Shown piece by piece: positions 8,188 through 17,064 of a stretch of 64,000 bases of DNA (position 1 is its first letter; each line of letters opens with the position of its first letter). This stretch comes from Erysipelotrichaceae bacterium 66202529 (lineage in GTDB: Bacteria > Bacillota_I > Bacilli_A > Erysipelotrichales > Erysipelotrichaceae). The stretch is taken from the NCBI GenBank assembly GCA_017161075.1, contig CP046174.1, forward strand, positions 2,046,001 to 2,110,000. The letters run 5' to 3'. A program made the translations under genes and the position numbers. The notes under the pieces are model-generated. The model was not told the origin of the DNA, did no database searches, and worked only from the letters and a program-made list of their open reading frames with translations.

Positions 8188-8247
8188 AGCTATGCTGCTT
8201 ATTCGTTTCGTTCGTATCAGCTCCTTTTTTTGGGGGGGATAAAAAGG

Positions 8248-8580
8248 TCAACGATTTGATTTTATAAGACCCTTTAAATAAAATACTGTCAGCGCTGTCA
8301 TGCATATCGTACAGCCGGATACGGTGACGCTTACTGCATAGTCCAGTATTAAGATATCAAAGATTCGTTGTTTGATCCTAAGAAACAGCATTGGAATAGT
8401 AACTAGGTTTATGATCAAGCCAGCAACTATTATCACATTTGTCCTATACCGATTTTTCTTTCTTCTTTCCCTTTCCATCTGGATCAAACACTTTTTTTCT
8501 TCTTCATCTGCGGCATGTTTGATCTGTTCGATCGCATCGAATGCAGATAAATGAGCGATACCTTTCAGCCATCTTGCCAT
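8248..8580 (-). CDS. Two-TM membrane protein, unknown
   Basis: 110 residues: amphipathic N-terminus with a KHAADEEEKKCLIQMERERRKK helical charged stretch, then two membrane segments (about 50-68 and 80-100). Lies upstream of sipW in the same direction. No family recognised. It may be a partner of the next gene, which has the same plan of a charged helix plus two membrane segments. Confidence 0.6.
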   Translation of the reverse strand: MARWLKGIAHLSAFDAIEQIKHAADEEEKKCLIQMERERRKKNRYRTNVIIVAGLIINLVTIPMLFLRIKQRIFDILILDYAVSVTVSGCTICMTALTVFYLKGLIKSNR

Positions 8581-8609
8581 GTATGTTTCTTCCTTTCTTT
8601 TCGCATGAG

Positions 8610-9044
8610 CTATTGCAGATATCTTCTTACCTCATCCATGATCATTTTTTCTTTCGTCCGTCGATATTGCTTGATGAACGCATGTATCAGGCAGATGAGC
8701 CACGGCAGGAGGATCATCGCAGGTACACTGACAGATATGAGCAGGATCGTGCTTCGATATTCCTGATCAGCTATCGTGGGAAGGACAGCAAGCAGCTTCT
8801 TCACATAGAAAGACAAAGATATCGTCATCATCAGCCAGATCATCGAAGAAAAGAAGAGTATCCATTTCTTACATATACATCTCATACTGAATTCTATATA
8901 GCACAGTAGGAATTCATCCTCGTCCATAAAGAGGTATCGAAGTTTCTTTTCTTTGAAGTTAGATAACGCCTTTTCATGACGATATCGATAGTTTATTCTG
9001 TAGATTGCTTTATGAAGCAGCTTATGTTCTGTATGCTTTTCCAT
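8610..9044 (-). CDS. Two-TM membrane protein, unknown
   Basis: 144 residues from MEKHTEHKLLHKAIYRINYR (GAAAGGAGAATCTGAT upstream; an earlier in-frame start at 9134 has no SD). Basic N-terminal 75 residues, two membrane segments (WILFFSSMIWLMMTISLSF and a second near 100-120), then a charged tail KQYRRTKEKMIMDEVRRYL. Unknown family. Position before the SipW/TasA-like operon suggests an assembly role, but that is only inference. Confidence 0.6.
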   Translation of the reverse strand: MEKHTEHKLLHKAIYRINYRYRHEKALSNFKEKKLRYLFMDEDEFLLCYIEFSMRCICKKWILFFSSMIWLMMTISLSFYVKKLLAVLPTIADQEYRSTILLISVSVPAMILLPWLICLIHAFIKQYRRTKEKMIMDEVRRYLQ

Positions 9045-9173
9045 ATCAGATTCTCCTTTCCATATCGAAAGCCTTCGATCGACGAGCAAAAAAACGGGAA
9101 ATCTCCCGCATATTTTGAAAATGTCATATACCATCGATCAAGGTATAGCCTTTCTTCATTCCAATTTTATAAG

Positions 9174-9196
9174 TTACCTGGCAACTTGCCAGGTAA
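9174..9196. repeat. Dispersed palindrome, copy 6 (ACCTGG type)
   Basis: Perfect arms TTACCTGGCAA and TTGCCAGGTAA around a C; about 130 bp upstream of the gene starting at 9044. Confidence 0.85.
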
Positions 9197-9289
9197 TGCT
9201 TTCTAAGATAGGGATACCTCGTTCGTAGATCACCTGCCATCTGCATCCTTTCAATAGAATGACTATGAAATAGATTGGCCTTATCGACT

Positions 9290-10288
9290 TCAGGCTAAAT
9301 TTTCCTTTGGCTTATAACGACCGATATCTAGGACCCTTGACATGCCGATATCGGATAGATACACTAGATCCAGATGTATCGAAGCATGTAAATGGTCTTT
9401 GAACTGTAATAATCGTTCTTCCAATAGCATCATTTGCTGCTCATAGATCAAAGTATCTGTTATATCTATATTTTGATAAAAGCCGACTTTCCCGTCGAAC
9501 TTATAAACGATTTTTAGACCCGGATCTTCTGCCAGTATGAAGTCATGACTTTCTTCTCCCATGTGCCATATCTTGTATCGGCTATTTTCGTTTACGAAGG
9601 CTTTTACAAGCGCTGTGTGGAGCTCTTCGAATAGATCTATTTCTTCATCCTTACAAGATACCTGATATTCGATGGCATACGGTACGATGACAGGATCTTT
9701 TCTATCTCCGTTGTTATCCGGAAGTATGGATTGCGCCTTTAGACAATATGCTGAATATTGGGGAATATAGAGGTCTGTGAACCAATCATTCACTTTTCTG
9801 AACTCACGTGTTTTGAATATGAATTCATCTTTTGGATCACATACACATATATCTTCGATGGAACAGATCATCTCGACCTGTTTTTCTGAAAATTTTCTAT
9901 ATTCCTGTTTTCTCATTACTACTGGGATGAACCTGTTCTTATCTGTGATCTGCAATCTCTCCGCACTGTTTTCTAGCTCATATTCAAAACGCCCTTCCTG
10001 TTGCGGATAGAGAAATGCAACTCCATATTCTTCCGATTGAAGGTTCCTTACGACCGGCGAACAGGATACCACATGTACTTCATCATGTTTACGATCATAT
10101 GTTATCATTTTAGGAACGAATGTATCAGGTTCACATATGGGCGCAAAACAGCTCAGATATCCTTTGACTCTGATCCGATCACCTGGTCCTATGACCTTAT
10201 TTCTGATCTGTTGCTTTATTTCTGAAAGAGGATATTCTTTCACAGTAACTATGCGGATCACATGGAAGATATGTTTGAATAAGTCCAT
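9290..10288 (-). CDS. Conserved-looking protein of unknown function, 332 aa
   Basis: Start placed at 10288 (MDLFKHIFHVIRIV) because GGGAGGTAAGGTC precedes it. Residues 25-60 contain GPGDRIRVKGYLSC, typical of a small beta-barrel (OB-like) domain. The remainder is mixed alpha/beta with no catalytic motif I recognise. No membrane segment. It is the gene immediately downstream of the conjugation operon and lies between two dispersed palindromes, so it may be separately expressed. Confidence 0.65.
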   Translation of the reverse strand: MDLFKHIFHVIRIVTVKEYPLSEIKQQIRNKVIGPGDRIRVKGYLSCFAPICEPDTFVPKMITYDRKHDEVHVVSCSPVVRNLQSEEYGVAFLYPQQEGRFEYELENSAERLQITDKNRFIPVVMRKQEYRKFSEKQVEMICSIEDICVCDPKDEFIFKTREFRKVNDWFTDLYIPQYSAYCLKAQSILPDNNGDRKDPVIVPYAIEYQVSCKDEEIDLFEELHTALVKAFVNENSRYKIWHMGEESHDFILAEDPGLKIVYKFDGKVGFYQNIDITDTLIYEQQMMLLEERLLQFKDHLHASIHLDLVYLSDIGMSRVLDIGRYKPKENLA

Positions 10289-10328
10289 GACCTTACCTCC
10301 CATCATTGTCCTATCTTTTGTGAAAAGC

Positions 10329-10349
10329 TACCTGGCAAGTTGCCAGGTA
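10329..10349. repeat. Dispersed palindrome, copy 7 (ACCTGG type, G centre)
   Basis: TACCTGGCAA-G-TTGCCAGGTA, perfect, about 40 bp upstream of the 9290-10288 start. Confidence 0.85.
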
Positions 10350-10454
10350 CTGTCTTTTCCTGATGGATCTATCACGCTCGTGGACTACCTGTCATGAAAA
10401 CTGATGTTTGAATGATAGGGAATAGATCCATGTGCCTGGTCTTCAATTCCTTGG

Positions 10455-12284
10455 TCATGCCATCTCCTTCAACTCGTTCTCTGTCGCAAGGACATGCAAT
10501 GGGATATGACGGTCTCCACAGACGAACAATGCATCACCCATACGCAGCTGCTCGATCAGTCCTTTCTCATTCTCATTGACGGTGATGAACTTGCTCAGAT
10601 CGTTGGTCCCGTCGCGCTCCAGATGCATGATCATCTTATAGACGCTGTTGTTGAAGATCGCTTTTCCATGTACGAGGATGTCTTTCCCCGCAAAGTCCTT
10701 CGGCTCCTGCGTCGCGATCGTACAGACATTGTGATACTTTCTGGATCTTCGCGTGTACTGTGCTACTCTTTCCGCACTCATCGGCGTCAGTATCTGCGTA
10801 TGCGCCTCATCCAGAACGAAAGCAGACACTACGGACTCATCCAGACACAACGACCAGGCAAATTGGTACATGATGTGATTCAGCGCATTGATCAATGTCA
10901 GCGGCTTCTCCAGCAGCGTCTTCGTACCGAACGCGATGATATCCTTCGATAAGTCCTCCTGACCCAGCGATGTATGTCCATTGAAGTAGATCGACCATTC
11001 TTTGAGCAGTGGCTTTATCTTCAGCCGCAGATCCCGCAGCAGCTCCAGCTCCTTCGTATCGGCATGCAGCTGCTTCTGACACTCCTCTATGCTCTTCTGC
11101 AGACGTACGTCGAGATCGGAGAAGGTCGGATATGCAGAAGCCGGAAGTCCACGGAAATCCGTTTCCGGCGTCAATCCATGATCGGCATACAGCATGACCA
11201 TCTGATCTCCTACGATGGAAAGGGTGTCATCACTGATAGAGGGTACGAGATAGCGCAGGATAATCTTGACATCATCGACACAGTTGTATATGGCAAGCTC
11301 TGTATCCCATTTGACGCTGGCGTCCTCATCCTCTTCCACGGAGATCGGCTTCAGATCGAAGACATTGATGATATGGCCTCGCCGCCCCCAGTTGATGAAC
11401 GTACCTCCATAACGCTTCGTCAGGGAGTTGTTCTTGTTCTCCGGGTCTATCCAGATGATCTTTTTGTGTGTACGGATGTAGAAACGGATCAACAGCTTCA
11501 TCAGTGTAGACTTACCGAATCCGGTACCTCCGACGATGACGAGATTCCCACTCAGGCGATTCAGTGCCCGGGCACTCATCGGGTCATCGAGCCATTGGAA
11601 TTGATCGAATAGGATCGCTCCTTTATTCATCAGCTCATGTCCCAGCAGGAAGCCGTCACGATCCTTCAGTGTTTCGAATACGAACGGATAGAGACCGGCC
11701 AGACCTAGTGAAGGGAGCGGGATACCGATATTCTTTTCCACTTCAGCAGGGAGGAGACTGTCGACGAACAATGGGGAAGCGACCCGCATCAGATTCTCCT
11801 GCATGACGGGAGCACTGGTCAGCTTGAAGCCCTCTGCCCGTAAGCGGAGATTGAGATCCTGACATCGTTTGTTCACCTCCTTTTCTGTGTCAGCATAGAC
11901 GCTGAAGACGATGGTGATGTTCCAGGTCACATCGTGATTGTCGACGATCTCCTTGATGTAGGTATTCAATGAGATCAGTTCATTCTCCAGGATTTCTCTC
12001 CTCGTAGGGTCGTTCCCGCTCTTCTGATATTCTCTGCTCTTATCATTGTATTCCTTCTTCAGCATACCGGCGCAGTCCAGATCCAACGGCTCCGTACGCA
12101 TGAAGACCTTGATCTCCGGATTCGAAACGTAGGAGCTCAGGAGACCGAGATCGAATTGTCGGGGGAGCTCGGTGACGAGCAGAGATTTGATATAACGGTC
12201 TCCCAGGATGTAGTGGCCTCTTTGGATCTTCAGTCCGATCGGCTGGAACGTACTTTTTTTCTTCAACAGGTCATTATTCCACAT
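10455..12284 (-). CDS. virB4: VirB4/TraE-type conjugative transfer ATPase
   Basis: 609 residues from MWNNDLLKKKSTFQPIG (GGAGGGAGAAC upstream). The N-terminal half carries the VirB4 assembly domain. The ATPase half has Walker A VGGTGFGKSTLMK and Walker B SAFVLDEAH, followed by a TQEPKDF sensor region. VirB4 powers pilus/translocon assembly at the inner face of the membrane. It overlaps by 11 nt the gene for a second VirB4-N-terminal-like protein, and follows VirB3-, VirB6- and VirB2-like genes. The reading frame is open a further 135 nt upstream, without an SD. Confidence 0.9.
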   Translation of the reverse strand: MWNNDLLKKKSTFQPIGLKIQRGHYILGDRYIKSLLVTELPRQFDLGLLSSYVSNPEIKVFMRTEPLDLDCAGMLKKEYNDKSREYQKSGNDPTRREILENELISLNTYIKEIVDNHDVTWNITIVFSVYADTEKEVNKRCQDLNLRLRAEGFKLTSAPVMQENLMRVASPLFVDSLLPAEVEKNIGIPLPSLGLAGLYPFVFETLKDRDGFLLGHELMNKGAILFDQFQWLDDPMSARALNRLSGNLVIVGGTGFGKSTLMKLLIRFYIRTHKKIIWIDPENKNNSLTKRYGGTFINWGRRGHIINVFDLKPISVEEDEDASVKWDTELAIYNCVDDVKIILRYLVPSISDDTLSIVGDQMVMLYADHGLTPETDFRGLPASAYPTFSDLDVRLQKSIEECQKQLHADTKELELLRDLRLKIKPLLKEWSIYFNGHTSLGQEDLSKDIIAFGTKTLLEKPLTLINALNHIMYQFAWSLCLDESVVSAFVLDEAHTQILTPMSAERVAQYTRRSRKYHNVCTIATQEPKDFAGKDILVHGKAIFNNSVYKMIMHLERDGTNDLSKFITVNENEKGLIEQLRMGDALFVCGDRHIPLHVLATENELKEMA

Positions 12285-13002
12285 GTTCTCCCTCCTTCCG
12301 AAGTCTGTAATAATCATCATAATCGAAATCCGGTTCATGATAGTTGTCTTTCGATAGGAAGATATCTTCACTCTCCTCTGCCAGACAGCTGAAGACACCT
12401 CGTGAGAAATAATAATCATTGATCAGCGGATTCTCATACATATAAGCGACATAGTCGTAGAGATCGTGCATGTTCAGGTCCTTCGTCCGAAACCCGGCAT
12501 ACTGAAGCTCTGCGACCAGCTCGTCATAGTTCTTCATCAGAGTCGCTTCATCCTCATCGCGCAGCATCAGAAAGAATTCCAGCTCACGATGTGTATCCTG
12601 GAACCAAGTGACCTTTTCAAAATCATTTTGGATCATCGCACGGATGCGCGGATCCTCTTCCTGCGTCTCTTCCCGCAACAGCATCGAGATATGATCGTCG
12701 ATCTGTACCGGCACGAATACGTAGCCCCAATAGATGGGGAAACGGATCTTATTGAAGATGATGCGCAGGTTGTTCACGATACGGGCCTGTACATAACTTG
12801 TATCGATGAAGATGTTCCTGGGGGTGACTTTCAAACCGATGATACGCTCTCGTGTGCTGCCGTCTCTTATATGGATCGCGTCTCCGTCGATCATCTCGAT
12901 ATCTGACCATTCCAATGCCGTGCTGCAATATTTCTTTTGTTTCTCTGCCTGCTTCACGACCTTCTTTTCCGCTCTTCTTTCTTTATTCTTCTTTTTCTTC
13001 AT
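12274..13002 (-). CDS. VirB4 N-terminal-domain-like protein lacking the ATPase
   Basis: 242 residues with a strongly basic start (MKKKKNKERRAEKK). The body (IIGLKVTPRNIFIDTSYV onward) has the look of the N-terminal TraC/VirB4 domain, but no Walker A or B motif occurs and the gene ends where an ATPase would begin. The following VirB4 gene has its own complete N-terminal domain, so this is a separate, ATPase-less partner and not simply one half of a broken gene. Overlaps both neighbours. Probably cytoplasmic and bound to the secretion machine. Confidence 0.65.
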   Translation of the reverse strand: MKKKKNKERRAEKKVVKQAEKQKKYCSTALEWSDIEMIDGDAIHIRDGSTRERIIGLKVTPRNIFIDTSYVQARIVNNLRIIFNKIRFPIYWGYVFVPVQIDDHISMLLREETQEEDPRIRAMIQNDFEKVTWFQDTHRELEFFLMLRDEDEATLMKNYDELVAELQYAGFRTKDLNMHDLYDYVAYMYENPLINDYYFSRGVFSCLAEESEDIFLSKDNYHEPDFDYDDYYRLRKEGEHVE

Positions 13003-13303
13003 ATTTTACGATACCTCCCCATATATATTCCTTCTGTCGTCTGAGATACAGATACTGTAGGTAGAAGAACACCAGGAAGTTGTGATAGATGGGAGGGAAT
13101 GGCTGGATGAGCACGATCACGATCCCATAGAGCAGTAAGGTCAACATGAGGAGCGGGACGTTGACCGTATCTCCTGTCATATTGAAAAGGAATGCCGGGA
13201 TGAAGAGCAGGGTCGCTGTGCCGAACAGCACGATGTCGATCCATCGGAACATGCCTCCCAGATGTCTTCCTTTCTTAAAATTCTTCGGTGAGTAGAATCT
13301 CAT
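12983..13303 (-). CDS. VirB3/PrgI-like small membrane protein
   Basis: 106 residues: MRFYSPKNFKKGRHLGGMF is a basic lead, followed by two close membrane helices (about 25-45 and 52-72) and a tyrosine-rich tail. Size, topology and place between the VirB6-like and VirB4-like genes match PrgI-family (VirB3-equivalent) proteins of Gram-positive conjugation systems. Overlaps both neighbours, so it is part of one coupled operon. Confidence 0.75.
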   Translation of the reverse strand: MRFYSPKNFKKGRHLGGMFRWIDIVLFGTATLLFIPAFLFNMTGDTVNVPLLMLTLLLYGIVIVLIQPFPPIYHNFLVFFYLQYLYLRRQKEYIWGGIVKYEEKEE

Positions 13304-15270
13304 GATCGTTCAAAGTCCTCCATTTCTCTCATATCCTGCATATCTCTTTTTTCTGCATGCGTGGAAGACAGCTCGTCGATCCGCTTCGGATGGATCAGAT
13401 CCTGGATACCGGCATGCATGTTCGAAAGATTCTGTGCACGCGTATTCTTCGTTACATAGCGTCCTCCACGGACGATGCTCTTCTGTCCCATCAGTCGATT
13501 ACCTGCGGCCAGATAAGCCGTTCTTCCTACTTTGGAGACGGTTCTCGCACGGAAGGTGGAGGAATCACCGACACGCCTTGCGGTCGTACCCTCACGACTC
13601 AGACGGATGCCTCCTTCATCCTGTGAAGCACCACCTGAGCTGCCGTCATTTCCTTCGGCAGGAGTTCCGATATCGATCCCTTCATCACTATCCATGCCTT
13701 TACTTGATGCGCCTATATCTGTGCCATCTTCCATCGCACTATCATACCCTCCATCTGTAGAGACTGATGTCGGCGTATTTCCGAAGCCATAGGTTGGATT
13801 GCTCTTATTGATCGTGCCGGATGCGCCACCACCTGCTGGATTCGAACCTCTCCAGTAGCTCTTATCCATACCTGCTTTGTCCAAAGCTAGGGAAGCATCT
13901 CCTTTGCTCATATCACTGATGTCGATTCCATACTTCCTCGCTGCACACGCCTGTTTCTCCGTATGTGGTTCGGAAAAAGCTCTTGGCGGGATGTTTCCTG
14001 CACCTCCGGATCCCGAACCACTTCCGGGACCGTTTCCCGGATTGCTTCCCGGATCATATGCGCCTGTCATAGGATTGTTGGAACCGATACCACCTCCATC
14101 CGGATAGTTCCCGAGCGAGTTCAGGCCCAGCATCCTGCCGGCTCCATAAGTCCCCAGAGCTGCTGCACCGGTGGCCATCCCGATTCCTTTTTGTCCGATT
14201 GCCTGTGTGACTCCTTTCAATGCGCTCATCGCCTGGAAGCCCTGCATCGTCATGAAGAGTCCCATGCCATCCCCGCCGATGAGCTGAGCGACTTGACCGG
14301 GACCGACCAAGACAGCCAGCATGCCACCCAGGAAGAAGATCCCCTGGCCGACGATGCCGAAGTTTTGTACCGTTTTAGAAGATGTGACAGCCAGGACGAG
14401 CAATAGGATGATATATTGCAGGACGTTCGAGATAAGATCTGCGCTGATCAGCTTCACCCATAACCCGAAGCTCCTGTCGTCCGGATTGATGATCCCGGAA
14501 ATCGGATAGGGAGATATCAGGATCTTGACCGCGATGGAGATCATCCTCTGTGATATCTGTATCGCCATCAGTAAGAACATATAAGCGCCGCATACCCCTT
14601 CTACGATCAGAAAGATCAGCATGGTGGTATCCGGAAAATAGATATAATCACCGTCAGCTCCGATCAATGCGGAGGTGATATTGAAGAAGCCTCCTACAAT
14701 CGGTACGCCGTCGAACCAATGATCCATACCGCCTTCCGTGGCGTTGATGTCGATCAGCTGGTAGGGAGGATATTGACCATTGCTTGCGGAACTGATAAAG
14801 ATCTGGGAAGGCATCCCTTCATATTCCTTATACAGCTTGTCAACAATCTCCTGTTGAAGCTTGTTGTCTGTTTTTGGCTTCGTAGTCGCGAAATTGTTCT
14901 CTACTACGAAGGAATCCGGAACACTGTCCATCACGACGCTCGTAAAAGCGGTGAATTCTTTGATCACCAGCGGAGTCATGGCAACGACGAAAACGATTGC
15001 GATGATACGGAAGATCATCCGTAATCCGCTCAGCTTCAATACATATTCTTCATCGATAGTCGCTTTCAATAACATCGTGAAGGCTCTGAGCAGGGTGAAC
15101 ATCAGGAGGAACATCATCAGGATGTCCCACCATTGCCACACCGTTGAATTTGAGCCGATATCGAAGGAAAGGATCGGTCGTATGATGTTATATACACTAT
15201 CGATGAGGAACATACTTCCTTTGACGAGTATCCACAAGACCCAGCGGACACCATCGATTACTAGATCCAT
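13300..15270 (-). CDS. VirB6/TrbL-like polytopic conjugation protein
   Basis: 656 residues, ATG with AAAGGAGGTATCGT. Residues 1-375 hold about eight membrane helices, with a large loop around 150-200. Residues 375-656 are a Gly/Ser/Asn/Asp-rich, low-complexity cytoplasmic or surface tail (SGSGSGGAGNIPPRAF and several GG/SN-rich stretches). This plan is that of VirB6-type inner-membrane channel subunits in Gram-positive elements. Sits between the VirB2-like and VirB3-like genes. Confidence 0.8.
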   Translation of the reverse strand: MDLVIDGVRWVLWILVKGSMFLIDSVYNIIRPILSFDIGSNSTVWQWWDILMMFLLMFTLLRAFTMLLKATIDEEYVLKLSGLRMIFRIIAIVFVVAMTPLVIKEFTAFTSVVMDSVPDSFVVENNFATTKPKTDNKLQQEIVDKLYKEYEGMPSQIFISSASNGQYPPYQLIDINATEGGMDHWFDGVPIVGGFFNITSALIGADGDYIYFPDTTMLIFLIVEGVCGAYMFLLMAIQISQRMISIAVKILISPYPISGIINPDDRSFGLWVKLISADLISNVLQYIILLLVLAVTSSKTVQNFGIVGQGIFFLGGMLAVLVGPGQVAQLIGGDGMGLFMTMQGFQAMSALKGVTQAIGQKGIGMATGAAALGTYGAGRMLGLNSLGNYPDGGGIGSNNPMTGAYDPGSNPGNGPGSGSGSGGAGNIPPRAFSEPHTEKQACAARKYGIDISDMSKGDASLALDKAGMDKSYWRGSNPAGGGASGTINKSNPTYGFGNTPTSVSTDGGYDSAMEDGTDIGASSKGMDSDEGIDIGTPAEGNDGSSGGASQDEGGIRLSREGTTARRVGDSSTFRARTVSKVGRTAYLAAGNRLMGQKSIVRGGRYVTKNTRAQNLSNMHAGIQDLIHPKRIDELSSTHAEKRDMQDMREMEDFERS

Positions 15271-15284
15271 ACGATACCTCCTTT

Positions 15285-15617
15285 TTACATATTGTATATT
15301 TTATAGATCGTCGGGATCAGCTCGAGGACGACTGCGATTCCCCAGATGATCTTGAGCATCTTTAAGACAGGCTTTTGTTTCTTCTCATCTTCGTCCTTGA
15401 CCATCCACGATAGACCGTGAGCAGCACTTGCAATGACAGCAACGAGAGGTATCGCCCACAGGCAGATATCCGTAAAGGAATCCAACCAAGGCTTTGCCTC
15501 ATTTTTCACTCCTGCAGTATTCGGCTTTGGTTTGGCCAGTATAGGGGTCATCGTCGAATAGAAGGCGATGAGGATACCTGCAGTCGCAGGAGTCGGTTTT
15601 AATCTTTTCTTGAACAT
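15285..15617 (-). CDS. VirB2-like (TrbC/Maff2-type) membrane pilin-like protein
   Basis: 110 residues: signal-like N-terminus ending in MTPILAKPKP, then two membrane helices (FTDICLWAIPLVAVIASAA and LKMLKIIWGIAVVLELIPT) joined by a charged KDEDEKKQK loop. This is the typical VirB2/TrbC plan. First gene of the type IV secretion operon. The long leader at 15618-15840 with an intrinsic terminator lies directly upstream. Confidence 0.75.
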   Translation of the reverse strand: MFKKRLKPTPATAGILIAFYSTMTPILAKPKPNTAGVKNEAKPWLDSFTDICLWAIPLVAVIASAAHGLSWMVKDEDEKKQKPVLKMLKIIWGIAVVLELIPTIYKIYNM

Positions 15618-15649
15618 AGGGTATATCGTTTCCTTTCTTTCTTACAGTG

Positions 15650-15672
15650 AAAAAAGACACATGATGTGTCTT
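15650..15672 (-). terminator. Terminator hairpin inside the leader of the conjugation operon
   Basis: AAGACACA-TGA-TGTGTCTT followed by T6 on the minus strand, ending 33 nt before the VirB2-like start. Because no promoter fits in the 33-nt gap, it probably works as an attenuator for the operon. Confidence 0.7.
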
Positions 15673-15690
15673 CTTTCGGATATAGAGCCG

Positions 15691-15757
15691 CTGTATAAAC
15701 ACTCATACAGTGCAAAAAGCTTATACTACATCTTGACTGTTACTTGAGAGTAACAGT
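15691..15757 (-). promoter_or_regulatory. Two further hairpins in the conjugation-operon leader
   Basis: ACTGTTACT-N4-AGTAACAGT (about 15736-15757) and CTGTAT-N8-ATACAG (about 15691-15710) precede the terminator at 15650-15672. Together they form a leader with three hairpins in series, a common plan for attenuation or antitermination. No riboswitch class is recognised. Confidence 0.45.
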
Positions 15758-15844
15758 TCGTAGGATAAAAAAATCTTCTATTTTATATGTATCGCCTCCT
15801 TTCCTGTGATAAAATCTCTCTTATAAAGAAATGAGGAGTTATTT

Positions 15845-16471
15845 ATAGAAGATTTTTTTAAATTTATAGATTCAAGTTTTATTATTGCTGTCCTCTCTGT
15901 TTTCTCAGTAGGTCAGATTTTAAATACTTTCATTAAATATCTATTGGACAGAAGACCGATGGTTTCAGAAATAGATAAGAAGATGTTTATGATATATAGT
16001 GAAATATACTATGCAGTTATTGAAAATCCAATTTCCAAGGTGAAAAATAAGAATTGTATAGAAATATTTTTAAAGTTATATGAAACAATAGAAAATAATT
16101 ACCATTTAGTAAATTATTTTGATAATATAACTCTTAAACTCTTACAAGCTTTGAAAGATTCTAAGAACCCCTCTGAAGCAGAGAAAAGAGCTACAACACT
16201 ATTTTATAGAATCCAAAAACTATATGTTAAATATCAAAAAAGAATGGGGTATAGATTTCCTTTATTAAGAGAAATGATAATCGTTACATTGTATCGTATA
16301 TGCTTTTTGTTATTTTTAACAATGTCTCTTATCGCTTTACTATACATAATATATTTGTTTTATGATTTAGGCATTTATAATGCTATCACAGATAGTCAAT
16401 ATGCTTTGATTCCTGCAATATTTGTTTTTTCTTTTGGACTCACACTTTTTTTTGCTTGGAAACTACAATAA
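15845..16471 (+). CDS. Membrane protein of the AT-rich cargo patch, unknown
   Basis: The reading frame is open from 15830. GAGGAG (15833-15838) is followed after 6 nt by ATA at 15845, giving a 208-residue protein with an N-terminal helix (SSFIIAVLSVFSVGQILN). The first standard start codon is TTG at 15944 (175 aa) with no SD. Two more membrane helices follow near the C-terminus. Strongly AT-rich, unlike the flanking genes, and on the opposite strand to the operon. Function unknown; 3' end overlaps the converging gene by 9 bp. Confidence 0.6.
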   Translation: MEDFFKFIDSSFIIAVLSVFSVGQILNTFIKYLLDRRPMVSEIDKKMFMIYSEIYYAVIENPISKVKNKNCIEIFLKLYETIENNYHLVNYFDNITLKLLQALKDSKNPSEAEKRATTLFYRIQKLYVKYQKRMGYRFPLLREMIIVTLYRICFLLFLTMSLIALLYIIYLFYDLGIYNAITDSQYALIPAIFVFSFGLTLFFAWKLQ

Positions 16472-16891
16472 AACAGCTAAAATAGTTCTTAAACAATTAG
16501 AGAATTTCCAACTTAATACACCGCAAAGCACAATATTAAATAGATCACCAAAAAAGAGGACTTCATCAAAATACACTTCATACAAATAATCTATCTTCTC
16601 AAGACATAAGGAAATGCGTTGATGTTTTTTCAGCTTTTCCCTTAGCCACAGCAGCCAATTTGGGATATTTCGTTTTATATATTCAACAATATATGTGAAT
16701 CCAAGAATAAATACTAATGATCCCAAATAAGATATGCCACTTATTATAGCTTTATTTGCTAATTTAGAGGAAGTAATTGCTATATATAGATTACCAAAAA
16801 CAAGCATTCCATATACTAATGAAGCGGGGATACCTATAACTTTTATCAAACTTAGATTCTGTGCTTTCTTATCTCTATTCATATTTATCAT
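16463..16891 (-). CDS. Membrane protein of the AT-rich cargo patch, unknown
   Basis: 142 residues with three hydrophobic segments (about 18-36, 48-66 and 115-142) and a basic amphipathic middle (REKLKKHQRISLCLEK). Converges on and overlaps the plus-strand gene ending at 16471. No SD is clear. AT-rich codon use sets it apart from the conjugation genes, suggesting a later insertion. Might act in entry exclusion, immunity or phage defence; none of this is shown by the sequence. Confidence 0.55.
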   Translation of the reverse strand: MINMNRDKKAQNLSLIKVIGIPASLVYGMLVFGNLYIAITSSKLANKAIISGISYLGSLVFILGFTYIVEYIKRNIPNWLLWLREKLKKHQRISLCLEKIDYLYEVYFDEVLFFGDLFNIVLCGVLSWKFSNCLRTILAVLL

Positions 16892-17006
16892 TTTTTACTC
16901 ACTTTCTTTATGAGGTAAACAAGGGGTAAATCACGCTATATAGGTTTTATAGACTGGTAAGCGGAATCGTGTGTTGGATGTCAATAGTTCGGTTGACTTG
17001 ATAATA

Positions 17007-17040
17007 GAAAAAGGGAAGTACTGTTGTTTTGCACTTCCCA
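17007..17040 (-). terminator. Intrinsic terminator after the 17065-17397 gene
   Basis: GGGAAGT/ACTTCCC stem followed by TTTTTC on the minus strand, 25 nt past the stop codon. Confidence 0.75.
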
Positions 17041-17064
17041 TACAATTCTCCTATTAAGTGGAAA

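Noticed and set aside
8087..8305. A 72-codon frame overlapping the sipW start
   Set aside because: Covers the sipW 5' end in another frame and carries no SD or recognisable domain; likely a shadow.
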